Shown here piece after piece: positions 33,964 to 45,977 of a stretch of DNA of 64,000 nucleotides. Source of the DNA: Pristionchus mayeri (Eukaryota > Nematoda > Chromadorea > Rhabditida > Neodiplogasteridae); contig BTRK01000003.1 in assembly GCA_036245805.1 (NCBI GenBank), positions 10,974,001 to 11,038,000 on the forward strand. Direction: 5' to 3'. The notes below the pieces were generated by a model that searched no databases, was not told the origin of the DNA, and saw only the letters and a program-made list of their open reading frames with translations. The stretch's first letter is position 1. Every line of letters starts with the position of its first letter. Made by a program: the position numbers and the translations under genes.

Positions 33964-34463
33964 NNNNNNNNNNNNNNNNNNNNNNNNNNNNNNNNNNNNN
34001 NNNNNNNNNNNNNNNNNNNNNNNNNNNNNNNNNNNNNNNNNNNNNNNNNNNNNNNNNNNNNNNNNNNNNNNNNNNNNNNNNNNNNNNNNNNNNNNNNNNN
34101 NNNNNNNNNNNNNNNNNNNNNNNNNNNNNNNNNNNNNNNNNNNNNNNNNNNNNNNNNNNNNNNNNNNNNNNNNNNNNNNNNNNNNNNNNNNNNNNNNNNN
34201 NNNNNNNNNNNNNNNNNNNNNNNNNNNNNNNNNNNNNNNNNNNNNNNNNNNNNNNNNNNNNNNNNNNNNNNNNNNNNNNNNNNNNNNNNNNNNNNNNNNN
34301 NNNNNNNNNNNNNNNNNNNNNNNNNNNNNNNNNNNNNNNNNNNNNNNNNNNNNNNNNNNNNNNNNNNNNNNNNNNNNNNNNNNNNNNNNNNNNNNNNNNN
34401 NNNNNNNNNNNNNNNNNNNNNNNNNNNNNNNNNNNNNNNNNNNNNNNNNNNNNNNNNNNNNNN
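33964..34463. other. Assembly gap, 500 N
   Basis: Exactly 500 undetermined bases, a conventional placeholder, so true size is unknown. Open frames across it are meaningless. Confidence 1.
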
Positions 34464-34668
34464 GTGTGGCAGCGACAAGCACAGTACATTATCAACCCCT
34501 CAACCTCCTACTGAAATGTTCCACCTGCATTCGCGAATCACCTAGTTCCTCGCAGATTCAATTAAAGGAGGACTCGCGGCAAAGAAGCCACATCGTGAGA
34601 AAAAAAGTGTGAGGGGACCTTCCACCCTCCAAAGATCATAGCGCGATCTAGGAGGTAGACAAACATCG

Positions 34669-34741
34669 ATAGAATAGCTCAGTGGTAGAGCGCCCGTCAC
34701 GTAATCTGAAGGTTGCGGGTTCAATTCCCGCCAGTTTTAGA
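34669..34741 (+). tRNA. tRNA-like pseudogene or SINE head
   Basis: It contains good polymerase III boxes: A box TAGCTCAGTGGTAGAGC and B box GGTTCAATTCC with a paired T stem (GCGGG/CCCGC). The anticodon stem and acceptor stem do not pair, and the loop lacks a T before the anticodon position. I take it as tRNA-derived, not a working tRNA. Confidence 0.6.
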
Positions 34742-35261
34742 CAAATCTTTAAGATGTTTGAATTCGCGCACTTCCCTGTCCCACAAGCGTCCATGGCACT
34801 CAGCCAACTAATCATAACACCTTTGAGAGTAGAGATATAAATGCAATTTTTTCGGAGCCTTTAAGAGTCCGGATCTGAGGAGAGTCACCATTTCGGCCGT
34901 TTCTCGGATTGAGCCCGGACTTCGATTTCAGCCAGGGTCACACATGGGACCTAGAGTGCTTAGGGTCTTCATTTGAAATTTTACAGATGTATCCTCTTTA
35001 TAGCACAAAGGGGCGCGCCAGATGCGGGCACAGTGAAAAATGTTGAAAATTCATCTTTTATCTGCCGATCAAGCTAGACTCAAAATTTCTTTTGCATTAT
35101 GTTGACATGCCCCAAGGTGCTCTGGAACACTATTGAAATCGAATTCGGGTCGATTCTGAAAATTGAATTTCGAATCAGATTTTCAGATTTGTCAAGTTTC
35201 TACAAGCTCAAATTCAATTCGGCAGCCAGCCACACATTCCACGTTGTGGTCCACATATACC

Positions 35262-35785
35262 TAGACGCGAAACCATATTTTCCAGTCACAAAATCGGGCG
35301 AAATTAATCCCCTTGTTCGAGGGGGAGGGATAGAGTTAATTGGTTTTTCGAGTCGCCATTTCTAACCTATCATTTCACGCCGCGCGGCACCTAGCGAGCG
35401 GTCTCTTCGCGCGCAGCGCGAAGAGACCGCGAGCTCACGCGTCACGCAGCGACGCAGCCCGCCGCAGGCGCCCCCGGAGGGCATAGCCGCCCTTAGGCGG
35501 CTAATCAATGTATGTAGGGGAGGAAGGATATTTCTCGTCACCACTTTCTGGCGAAATTAATTGGATTACCCTTTCTTTGTCCGGAGAGAGGGAGAGGGGG
35601 GGGGGTACAATTTAAGAGACCGCTCGCTAGGTGCCGCGCGGCGTGAAATGATAGGTTAGAAATGGCCCGACTCGAAAAACCAATTAACTCTCTCCCTCCC
35701 CCTCGAACAAGGGGATTAATTTCGCCCGATTTTGTGACTGGAAAATATGGTTTCGCGTCTAGGTATATGTGGACTAGCCGTCTTG
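35262..35785. repeat. GC-rich foldback unit
   Basis: Arms about 35262-35410 and 35612-35780 are reverse complements, carrying AAACCATATTTTCCAGTCAC, GGCGAAATTAATCCCCTTGT and GCCGCGCGGCACCTAGCGAG. Nested within is a short palindrome CGGTCTCTTCGCGCGCAGCG with its complement. One half is repeated at 37055-37262 and a fragment at 37380-37440. Confidence 0.8.
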
Positions 35786-35932
35786 CAGACGGCACCGTCG
35801 CTTCGCGACGGGGTAGCTCGCGGCGTCGTCGCGCTGCGCGCGCCGACGCCGCTCGCTAGGCGCCACGATCGAATGTGTTTAAAATCATAAAAATGTTTTG
35901 CTTCCACGAAATACTATTCAGCATCCCGGCCA

Positions 35933-36447
35933 CCGTCCCCTCCCCGTGTGCGCACACCCGCTCCTCCGTATGCTCCTCGAACCGGAGTACCAATACCGTA
36001 TCCCATCGCATACTTGGCACTGTGCCAACACCCAAGGATTACTGTATCCCGGGTACCGCCCCCTCCCCCCGTGTGCGCATTCTCCTCCTCCGTATGTTCC
36101 CCCGAATCTGAGCATCGATACCATATCCCTTCGCATTATTGACACTGTGCGAACACCCTAGGATTACTGAATCCCGGGTACCGTCCCCTCCCCGTATGCG
36201 CACACAACCTCCTCCGTATGCTCCACGAACCGGTGTATTGATACCGTATCCCTTCGCATTCTTGGCACTGTGCGAACACCCTAGGATTACTGAATCCCGG
36301 GTACCGTCCCCTCCCCGTATGCGCACACAACCTCCTCCGTATGCTCCACGAACCGGTGTATTGATACCGTATCCCTTCGCATTCTTGGCACTATGCCAAC
36401 ACCCTAGGATTACTGTATCCTGGGTACCGTCCCCTCCCCCGTGCGCA
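35933..36447. repeat. Minisatellite, 123-bp unit, four copies
   Basis: Units start CCGYCCCCTCCCC at 35933, 36056, 36181, 36304 and a partial one at 36427. Each contains a GTGCGCA-rich part, CTCCTCCGTATG, ATACCGTATCCC and GGATTACTG. Periods are 123, 125, 123 and 123 bp. Confidence 0.92.
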
Positions 36448-37054
36448 CATTTCCATTCCTTGTTCCTCTCGCTCCCAAGCGGATGGCCATTATAGCCTGT
36501 AATCAAATTCGGTGGGTACTGTAGCCCCCAAGAACCTGCCCCTCCTCCTTCACCGCCTGCTTTCGATTACTGTAGCTTCAGGACATCTCCCTTCTCCCGG
36601 CAATGTGCCAATAAGTTAGAGTTGCTGTATCCAGGGTACTGAATCCCTCCCCACGAGCCCTGCAATATTCCTCGCCTGCAATATTGTATTGCATACTGTA
36701 GATCCACGAGCTCCTGATCCTTCCTCGTGTCATTCAATGCAAGGATTCAATCTTGTGTCATTCAACGAATCCTGAATGGTAGGTCTCCTCCCCTTTACCG
36801 ACTCACTCCTCCGCCTCCTCCAAATCGGTCCTCTCCTCCTAGCAGCCTTCTTCCACCATCGCTTCCTCCAAACTGATTTGGAAAATGGGAGAGAGAGAGA
36901 TCACTCACATTGCTCCTCCGACCTCCTCCTGCGCGCGCTCGCTCCACGAATGAGCGGAAAATGACGACCCCCTCTCTCTCCCCCGTCCCACTTGAATGAC
37001 TCTCCTCGCTCTCCACACTCTCTCAAAAACCAATCAATTCGTACCCCCCCCCCC

Positions 37055-37262
37055 CCTCTCCCTCTCTCGAACAAGGGGATTAATTTCGCCCGATTTTGTG
37101 ACAGAAAATATGGTTTCGCGTCTAGGTATATGTGGACTAGCCGTAGGCCTACGGCCTAAGGCCAGCGCCTGCGGCGGGCTGCGTCGCTGCGCGACGCGGG
37201 AGCTCGCGGTCTCTTCGCGCTGCGCGCGAAGAGACCGCTCGCTAGGTGCCGCGCGGGAAGAA
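37055..37262. repeat. Second copy of the GC-rich foldback half
   Basis: Repeats AAGGGGATTAATTTCGCCCG, AAATATGGTTTCGCGTCTAGG and GACCGCTCGCTAGGTGCCGC in the order found at 35620-35780, with a different GC-rich centre. Confidence 0.8.
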
Positions 37263-37639
37263 ATGACAGGTCAGAAATGGCCCGACTCCAAAAACCAAAT
37301 TAAATTGTCCCCCCTCCACTCTCCCTGCACTCTCTCGCTAATCCAATTACCACACAATAGAGTCCAGTTAATCCAATTTATTTCTCCAGATTTTGCCGTC
37401 CAGAAATATGGTTTCGCGTCTAGGTATGTGTGGATTGGTTTTTAGAGAGTGTGGAGATTGGAGAGAGTGATCATTTCGTGGTGATTCGAGGAGGGCGAGC
37501 GGTCTGAGGGGGGAGGAAGAAAGGGGGGGGGGAAGGGGAAAAGGTTGCTGGAGGGGAAAGGGGAAGAGGGAGAGGAGCGGATAAGGAAAGGCGGAGGTGA
37601 ATGAGGATAAGGAAGGGGGGGGAGAAGGCGAATGAGAGG

Positions 37640-38870
37640 TAACGGTCAAAGAGATAGGAAAAGGGAAGACAGCCCTAGAGAGAGGAGAGGGGGAGGAGAG
37701 GGTCCTAGAGATAGTATAGAATAGAGGAGAAGGTCCTAGAGTTAGGAGATGGGGAGAAGAGGGTCCAAGAGATAGGATAGGTGGAGGGGAGGGTCCTAGA
37801 GAAAGAAGATGGGGATGGGAGGGTCCTAGAGATAGGAGAGGGGGAGAGGGTCTTAGAGATAGGAGAGGGGAAGGTAGGGTCATAGAGATATGAGAGGGGG
37901 GATAGGGTCCTGGAGAAAGGAGAGGGGAAGAGAGGGTCCTAGAGATAGGAGAGGGGGAGGAGAGAGTCCTAGAGATAGGAGAGGGGGAAGAGAGGTCCTA
38001 GGGATATGAGAGGGGAGGAGAGGGTTCTAGAGATAGGAGAGGAGAGGGTCCTAGAGATAAGAGAGGGGGGGGGGGAGATGGTCCTACAGAAAGGAGAGGG
38101 GAAGAGAGAGTCCTAGAGATAGGAGAGGGGGAGGAGAGGGTCCTAGAGATAGGGGAGGAGAGGGTCCTAGAGATAAGAGAGGGGGGGGAGATGGTCCTAC
38201 AGAAAGGAGAGGGGAGGAGAGAGTCCTAGAGATAGGAGAGGGGGAGGAGAGGGTCCTAGAGGTAGGAGAGGGGGAAGAGAGGGTCCTAGAGATAGGGGAG
38301 GAGAGGGTCCTAGAGATAAGAGGGGGGGGAGGGGGGGGAGATGGTCCTACAGAAAGGAGAGGGGAGGAGAGAGTCCTAGAGATAGGAGAGGGGGAGGAGA
38401 GGGTCCTAGAGATGGGGGAGGAGAGGGTCCTAGAGATAGGGGAGGAGAGGGTCCTAGAGATAAGAGGGGGGGGGGGGGAGATGGTCCTACAGAAAGGAGA
38501 GGGGAAGAGAGAGTCCTAGAGATAGGAGAGGGGGAGGAGAGGGTCCTAGAGATAGGGGAGGAGAGGGTCCTAGAGATAAGAGAGGGGGGGGGAGATGGTC
38601 CTACAGAAAGGAGAGGGGAGGAGAGAGTCCTAGAGATAGGAGAGGGGGAGGAGAGGGTCCTAGAGATAGGAGAGTGTGAAGAGAGGGTCCTAGAGATAGG
38701 GGAGGAGAGGGTCCTAGAGATAAGAGGGGGGGGGGGAGGGGGGGGGGGAGATGGTCCTACAGAAAGGAGAGGGGAGGAGAGAGTCCTAGAGATAGGAGAG
38801 GGGGAGGAGAGGGTCCTAAAGATAAGAGAGAGGGGAGGGGAGGGTCCTAGAGATAGGAAATCAGAGGGAA
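37640..38870. repeat. GA-rich minisatellite, about 30-bp unit
   Basis: More than 30 copies of a unit of the type GAGGGTCCTAGAGATAGGAG plus a G-rich tail, with variant units having CTACAGAAAGG. Runs of 6-10 G separate units, so the strand has strong quadruplex potential. A higher-order pattern of several units repeats across 38040-38780. The long Ser/Pro-rich minus-strand frames are repeat products. Confidence 0.9.
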
Positions 38871-38954
38871 GGGGTGGAAAAAAATGCATTATTTTAAACA
38901 TACCCGGGATATAAAAACACATGCCACCTCCTAGCCGCCTTTAGGCGGCTAGTC

Positions 38955-41117
38955 CATCTAAGTATGCTTCCAATCGATACCAGAAATAAGAAAAACCGTT
39001 CACAGCATTTTTGAAAAGGCGATTTTAATCTAGGAATATCACAACCATCAACGAGTTATTCATGTTTTCAAGCCGAGTTATGAGAATACCGTGTAAACTC
39101 AACTTGCAAATGACATTTATTCACGGTAGGAGTAGAATCGCGCTAAAAAACGATTGATTTCAAAACATGTAAAAAAATCGATTTTCAAACCTTCGAAAAT
39201 TTCCAAATTTGTACATTAGTAAGACCGTAATCCTTATGTTATTGCATTGATAGCTAGGGGGGGGGGGTGTCAAAAGAGCAACGGTCAAAAGAGCAACGGG
39301 GTGCCATTCGCTGGAGATTCGAGCTAGCCACTTGGTAGTTGGTTCATTGTAACCAGTATGTGCTACCCCACATTTACATATATAATTCTTGTCGCCAGGC
39401 TTTCATGAGTTTCACTCCATATCCATGTTCATGGTCCAAAATTGCGAATTTGTATAAAAAATCATGATTAGATAAACAGCCAATGTCGTGACTAATCGAT
39501 ATTCTAGTACTCCAGTGACTACTTTAACCAAGTAACTTGAGTATGGATTGGTTACTATATTTGGTGTTTATCTAACCATGATTTTCCACTCAAATTCGCA
39601 ATTTTGGACCATGAACATTGATATGGAGTATTCATGGATATGGAGTGAAACTCATGATCGCCTGGTGACAAGATTTATATATGTAAATGTGGGGTAGCAC
39701 ATACTGGTTACAATGCACCAACTCCCAAGTGGCTAGCTCGAATCTCCAGCGAATGGCACCCCGTTGCTCTTTTGACCGTTGCTCTTTTGACACCCCCCCC
39801 CCCCCCCCCCCGATAGCTAGGCATACCTTAAACTCAAATTGCAAATGACATTTCTTCACGGTAGGAGTAGAATCACGCTAAAAAACGATTGATTTCAAAA
39901 CATGTAAAAAAATCGATTTTCAAACCCTCGAAAATTTCCAAATTTGTACATTAGTAAGACCGTAATCCTTATGTTATTGCATTGATAGCTAGGCATACCT
40001 TGAACTATGCACCACAGTGAATAATAAAATGTAGCATATCCAATATCTGATCGATCTAGGTTCATGAAATTTTCGCTTGAAATTGCAAAATCCGAAGTCT
40101 CGAAAATCAGTTTCTTAAGATTTTGACTAATTTATCACGAATATTTAGCAGATCGCAATGATTTTTAGAAGTATATAATAAATTAAGAAATAATTGAGAG
40201 GGAAAACCGAGGTTTGGATATCTTTATAAAAATTCAATTTTGAAAATCTAAAAAAACGTTAACTTTTGAATTTATGAAATTTTGAATATATGCATTATAT
40301 TTGTTCTTAATTAATTAAATACACATTTCCAGTGCAAAAAGCTAACCGATTTATAAAAACACAACATCAACAATTAAATTAGTTGTAATAGTGCATGACG
40401 GATTTCACGTGTTCGTGCAAACATAACAACGATTAAAGCAAGTAGGGACTGTCAATAATACAATTGTATTATACAAGTCGGTGCGTTCCACAAATTCCTC
40501 ATAGAGTTTAATGGCCTAGTTAAGGAAGAACTATAAATTCGGTTCCCAAATTTATGCATTTTATTTGCTGCGAAATATCGAAATTTATGAAACTATCCAA
40601 ACCTCAGTTTTCACTCTCAATTATTTCTTAATTTATTATATACTTCTAAAAATCATTGCGATCTGCTAAATATTCTTGATAAATTAGTCAAAATCTTAAG
40701 AAACTGATTTTCGCCTCTTCGGATTTTGCAATTTCAAGCGAAAATTTCATGAACCTAGATCGATCAGATATTGGATATGCTACATTTTATTATTCACTGT
40801 GGTGCATAGTTCAAGGTATGCCTAGCTATCAATGCAATAACATAAGGATTACGGTCTTACTAATGTACAAATTTGGAAATTTTCGAAGGTTTGAAAATCG
40901 ATTTTTTTACATGTTTTGAAATCAATCGTTTTTTAGCGTGATTCTACTCCTACCGTGAAGAAATGTCATTTGCAATTTGAGTTTACACGGTATTCATAGA
41001 ACTCGGCTTGAAAACATGAATAACTCGTTGTGATATTCCTAGATTAAAATCGCCTTTTCAAAAATGCTGTGAACGGTTTTTCTTATTTCTGGTTTCGATG
41101 GAAGCATACTTAGATGG
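38955..41117. repeat. Large imperfect palindrome
   Basis: The left arm (38955-39257, continuing 39821-40120) and right arm (about 40620-41117) are reverse complements over blocks with AAACCGTTCACAGCATTTTT, AGGAATATCACAACC, ACGGTAGGAGTAGAATCGCG, ACTATGCACCACAGTGAATA and GATCGATCTAGGTTCATGAA. In the left arm a block of about 165 bp is duplicated in tandem (39095-39257 and 39832-39996), and a foldback element sits between the copies. Confidence 0.8.
39258..39811. mobile_element. 554-bp foldback element with 9-bp duplication
   Basis: The element starts with a G run and ends with a C run, with arms of over 200 bp that contain TGTCAAAAGAGCAACGG, TTCGCTGGAGATTCGAGCTA and GGTCCAAAATTGCGAATTTG with complements. 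It is flanked by GATAGCTAG (39249-39257 and 39812-39820). Uninterrupted copies of the site exist at about 39985-39993 and, inverted, near 40826, which gives a natural empty site with one GATAGCTAG. Long TIRs and a 9-bp duplication suggest a MULE or foldback type. Confidence 0.85.
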
Positions 41118-41565
41118 ACCACAACGTGGAATGTGTGGCTGGCTGCCGAATTGAATCTGAGCTTGTACAAACTTGACAAATCTGAAAATCTGATTCGAAA
41201 TGCAATTTTCAGAATCGACCCGAATTCGATTTCAATAGTGTTCCAGAGCACCTTGGGGCATGTCAACATAATGCAAAAGAAATTTTGAGTCTAGCTTGAT
41301 CGGCAGATAAAAGATGAATTTTCACCATTTTTCACTGTGCCCGCATCTGGCGCGCCCCTTTGTGCTATAAAGAGGATACATCTGTAAAATTTCAAATGAA
41401 GACCCTAAGCACTCTAGGTCCCATGTGTGATCCTGGCTGAAATCGAAATCCGGGCTCAATGTCCGGGCAGTGGTGAATTTCCTCAGATCCGGCCTCTTAA
41501 TCGTTCAGAGGAGCTTGGCTTTGGTTATGACAGGGCCCAAAGATGAACTTTGCCTACATTCCTCC

Positions 41566-41870
41566 TTTTAAGGGGTGCTCCGGGGAATGTTCAGCCACCC
41601 ATATCGACATCATGCATGTTGTAGAGCTCACTCACCCGATCAAATATCACTTTGTACGAAGTTCCACATGCGCCTCTTATGATATTTACACGCGCGCAAA
41701 GTTCATTGAAAGCGCAGGGAAGAGCCTGATTTATTTATGTTTCACTCGTTCTACATACGTATTGGCTCATTCCTGGAGTAGAATCGCTACAGTTTCCCAC
41801 TGAGAGCGCAGAATTTTCGTGGTGGGACTCCCTAACATTCATTCCCCGGAGCATTCCTTTAAGGAATTTT
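41566..41870. mobile_element. Possible short MITE
   Basis: Inverted ends GCTCCGGGGAATGTT (left) and CATTCCCCGGAGC (right) flanked by TTTAAGG-like words. Internal part shares GCGCAAAGTTCATTG, TTTATGTTTCAC and TTCGTGGTGGGACTC with the element at 32218-32843. Confidence 0.6.
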
Positions 41871-42356
41871 TGACTTTTCCAACACTATACTCCATCCCTT
41901 CTATAAACATTTTTTAAATTGACCACCTTCCTACAAACCACGTTATGGACCGTACTCATCGGTTCTCATGGGTAGATACATGGCTTGGTTATGTGTTTTT
42001 GATATATGCGATCTACGGACTCTACGCCAGTGCCGAACAGACTATGCAGAGTAGAAAGTTAAAATTGATATGGTAGGAATAACTTTTAGGTGTGTATATA
42101 CTATCGGTACGCGTGCAATATGGTAGGCATGTCGAATTGACAATGCTCAATTTACAATCATGATTTATTGGTCGACTTGACGAAGATATCGCATTCCCCG
42201 GAACTCTTTGATCAAATGATAAGAATCGTGTGGCCAGTAGAGAGGCCGTGTGATCGGTAATGAGCTAGTTCGGTCGTGTGACCGGAGTGGGTGATTACGG
42301 TTGGATTTTTAAGGCCGAAATGCACCATGTGCGAGACCGCACTTGGCAGTCTCGTA

Positions 42357-42382
42357 GTGTGTGTGTGTGTGTGTGTGTGTGT
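42357..42382. repeat. (GT)13 microsatellite
   Basis: Uninterrupted GT dinucleotide run of 26 bp. Confidence 0.95.
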
Positions 42383-45300
42383 AGAAATAGACTAAGACGG
42401 GATAAGTTCTGCCGAATAGGGGCACAGTTTATCCAACAAGCAACAACAGGTGAACGGCGAAAGCGAGTACAGTAGGTAATACCTCTATTCCGCGTCACTC
42501 CTTGCCACTCTAGCTTGATCTCCCTCAGTGGATAACCGAGGGCTCAAGCCGAGTGATCGAGGAGGAAGCGAAGGTGGAAGAGGTTCAGTAGCGGTAGCAA
42601 GAATGAAGCAAAAGAGCCTAGCTAAGAAGTAGGCGGAGCTATACTAGAACAAGAGATGCAGAGAACGAGAGTAACGAGAGAACATTGGGCTGTAGAGGTA
42701 CAGCCGGTAAAGGGGCGAGATAGCGTATAGATCTAGAGAGCTACAGACAGGTACGATGATAGATGAGAACGGGTGATAGAAGACTAAGCATGACTAACGA
42801 GGGGAAGATTGGGAAGAAGCTTCGAGAGGGATTGCCTTTCTGTCGTCATCCACGACAGCACATGTGCAGTTCCTTCGAAAAATAGGTCTAACGCCGCTCC
42901 TGCCTCAACATAGCAATAGTTACACATAACTGAATTAATACCTCAGCTAATGAACACTTATCAAGCGATAACGTTTCCTGCTTCGCGGTTCAATCAGACT
43001 GGTTTCTAAATAAGCGCGCTTTCATTATACACTATGGTGCTGCATACCACAGAGGAACATTTGAACTCATCCCTTCTCTACTTGTAGAAAACATAGATTT
43101 TCAGTATTAAGGAATACAGGCCAATATTGTCAAATTGTCGACTTTCGGTATACGGTGAATGAATGAATTTTCTCAAAAGGGAGCTATACCCTGACTTTGC
43201 CCAGTCGTATACTGATACATAAAGAGTAGCTTTAACAGATAACCACAAAATTTAGGGCTTTGCACCAACTCTGGAAAATGGAAGACTTGTAATATACGAA
43301 TTTCGATGTTGAAATTTCATAGTCGGGATGATGAATGTTATATGTTTTGCTAGAAGTATTGTATGCCCACCTAAATACAATTTAAAGTTAACCATTGAAA
43401 GTGCTTTTCGCTTCACTACATTTGAGAAGGATACATCAATAGTTACGGATGCACGGTAAAAATAATTATTTCTGTTGATGTGCAGTTAGGGTCAAGTTAA
43501 AAAAATGAGTGTATTTTCTGACAGGCCATTCGGAGCGGACCAGGATCACATGTTGTATTATGATATCCGTATGTCATACTTTTCGCACGTGGCGTTATAT
43601 TTGCCCTATCCTAGCTTTCCATGGATTGCTGGACCGAAACGTACTCAGTAAAACATTTTGTCGATGTAGCTTTGTCTTCATACTGTGGTCTCAATACCAA
43701 TTGGATAGGCTCGAACCTATGCGCGATAGAAAGGGTATCCAAGCACTCAACGAGCACAAGTAACAATATGATATACATGCGGCAACCAAAGACGGGATAT
43801 TGCAGAATCGAAAATTTAAAAATCTACAATTACTTTTTTCACAACCTGATAAATAGCATCAGAGCTGTTTGTGAAACTTCGGATAAAGTGATTCATTTTC
43901 GGGGTGCCGCCTTCTATTATACACACATAGTGGCTAATTGAACTATTTTTTCGTGTTACTCCTTCTTTAACCTATCCATGGGTACCGTACCTCCCTCGCC
44001 CTCGTCAACCCCAATATGTACGTTAAAGTTATGCTATAAATTGAAATTAAAAAAAAAAATGACGATTTGTATCTATTGTAATAGATTTCCATGTTCTACA
44101 CTGTGCTATACTGAAGTGCTGGACACTGCATTAGTAGGGCCATGTGCAAACTATTTTATCCATTGTGCTTTAAAAAATATGCCGTTCGATCTGCCCACGT
44201 AGGCGACCAGAAACTTGAGAATAGAACCATTGCAGTTGCTACGAGAATTCCGGCAGCATCAGCGCAGCATAATGAGCCCTAATTTATATTATTTATCCCT
44301 TCATAAAGATTATCGCTTAGTGGTGAATGCGATCATGAAGCAATAGAAAATTTCAAATTATCCAGATTTTATAAAAAGAGAATGCCCATACTGATCGATA
44401 AATTTGTTTTTTCTTTCGAAGCCGTAATCTACATCGCATTGGATGGAAACTAACATGACTTATTCATAGTAGCGGTGAAACGAAAATGCAACTATTGTTT
44501 GAAAATTCACTTTTGGGATTTTACTTAAAACCAATCAGTCTGGCATTGCGAAAAATACAACATCGCCGATTCCCGAAACGAAAATATTCCACTTAACAGG
44601 CAGCCGCATCAGAGTGTGATTGCGGTGCTGCTGAGCCTTCCACAAGCAACCCTGGCCAATATTTATTGAGTCCAGGAGACACGTACCGTAATAGTTAATA
44701 TAATTGTAACTGGTGAATGCAGCTGCTGCATCTTCTGCGAGAAGCCTGAAGCTACACCCCAGAGTGAGTTAGTATCGACAATATTTAAATATTGCATTCG
44801 GCTTCATCAAGAGTAGCGTCAGTGAAGAAGCGGTTTATAAGGATTTTGATGAATGCAAGGATCTTGAGATTTATGTTTCAGCTAGACAATTTAAGCCTCG
44901 CGCTGCCATGAAAGCTAGTAGCAGGTTCTTTTTCCTTTGAAAATAATACAACTAAATGTAAATACTTTTGAATATAATACAACTAAATAAAATTTTTAAT
45001 ATAGCTCGGGATCACAAGGGGTATAGCCAAAATGAACCTATGCTACCCTAACTATGATCAAAATGTCCGGAGGGATCCAAATAAGATCATGCTTTTGGCC
45101 GTTTGTCGATATCTCATCTCTGACTCGCGCCGCTAGAGGTCATGAAGTACGTGAAAAGGTGTCAACGGAGAGTGGCAGAGAAGCGAGACGAGGAAGAAAG
45201 GGGCGGAGCCAATTCCGCCGCCTCTCCAGTCAAATCGCCAAAAATTTGGGCAGGGCTTCGCCCTTTCCCGGATGCGCCTCACCCCCCGAAAGGTTAGATG

Positions 45301-45668
45301 AGGGAGGGATGCAAGCGCGCTCTTTTGCATGCCCAGCCGCTCTCTACACGCACAGAGGCAGAGACAGGTGAGAAAGAAGGAGGAGGGGAGAGAGAGAATG
45401 TGCTCCGCCCTCCCCGCCTCATGAGTGTATCGCGGACTGGTTTCTTTTGAAACACAAAACAGTGAAACAATATGTTATCGAATTTTCTTGACAGAGGTAC
45501 TAGAATACCGATACGCTATCAGTCAAGCCTGGGCCGTATGAGTATGTTCGCTGAGAGCGCCAAACCAGCGTTTTCCAGCGTTTGTGAAACGTAATTATCG
45601 TATACTGGCCTATTTAGAGTTAACTTTGTACATTTCCTGCATAGCCCACTATCCTTCCCACCTCAGGC

Positions 45669-45822
45669 ATGTCTCTTCTGCCCTAAGAGCCGGTGAGCGA
45701 TACAGCATCATCGCTCACCGGTTACTAGGGCAGAGACATCTCCGGGGCAAGTGATCTGCTTGCACGTGTCGTGTGCCATGTCGATCGCGTGTGCTCGAGC
45801 GTCGTTCAGACCCTGCAGAGTA
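45669..45822 (-). pseudogene. Relic of mel-32 exon 15 with a hairpin at its end
   Basis: On the minus strand CTGCAG|GGTCTGAACGACGC, then ATCGACATGGCACACG, ACTTGCCCCGGAGATGTCTC and GCCCTA follow exon 15 (LDMAH..., TCPGDVSAL). The exon end and donor (CCGGTGAGCGAT) then form the inverted repeat 45669-45740 with a second, mirrored copy. Confidence 0.7.
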
Positions 45823-45977
45823 GACAAAATAAAGACATGACATGGATACAGTAAGAAGGGCTCAGATGATTACAATTATAAGAAGCGCACTGCCCAACTA
45901 CAGTGAATATATCGAATAATCATCGCACATCCTTGTTAAAGTGGTCCACACGTAGTTCTACAATAAACTTACCAATC

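Larger units (their letters stand above)
34860..41515. mobile_element. Nested inverted-repeat complex, about 6.7 kb
   Basis: Outer arms 34860-35262 and 41117-41515 are reverse complements with a few differences: both contain GGGGCGCGCCAGATGCGGGC (or complement), the block around CCCCAAGGTGCTCTGGAACA, and CACAACGTGG at the inner end. Inside lie, from left to right, a GC-rich foldback (35262-35785), a 123-bp minisatellite, a second copy of the foldback half, a GA-rich minisatellite and a further palindrome (38955-41117) with a 554-bp foldback element. No transposase frame. Outermost target duplications are not clear. Confidence 0.75.

Noticed and set aside
33894..34495. Frames of 180-190 codons on the minus strand
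   Set aside because: Almost wholly made of N.
34669..34741. Functional tRNA
   Set aside because: Anticodon and acceptor stems do not pair; only the polymerase III boxes and the T arm are good.
35933..36447. CRISPR-like array
   Set aside because: Units are contiguous minisatellite repeats with no unique spacers, in a eukaryotic genome.
36039..36506. 155-codon minus-strand frame
   Set aside because: Repeat of the 123-bp minisatellite (a multiple of three).
37368..38922. Long Ser/Pro/Leu-rich minus-strand frames
   Set aside because: Products of the GA-rich minisatellite, whose unit length happens to keep the frame open.
42500..42860. Purine-rich stretch as a solo LTR
   Set aside because: No terminal repeats or target duplication found.
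45054..45371. 105-codon GC-rich frame
   Set aside because: Arg/Gly-rich composition from a GC-rich patch, no homology, no conserved splice context.
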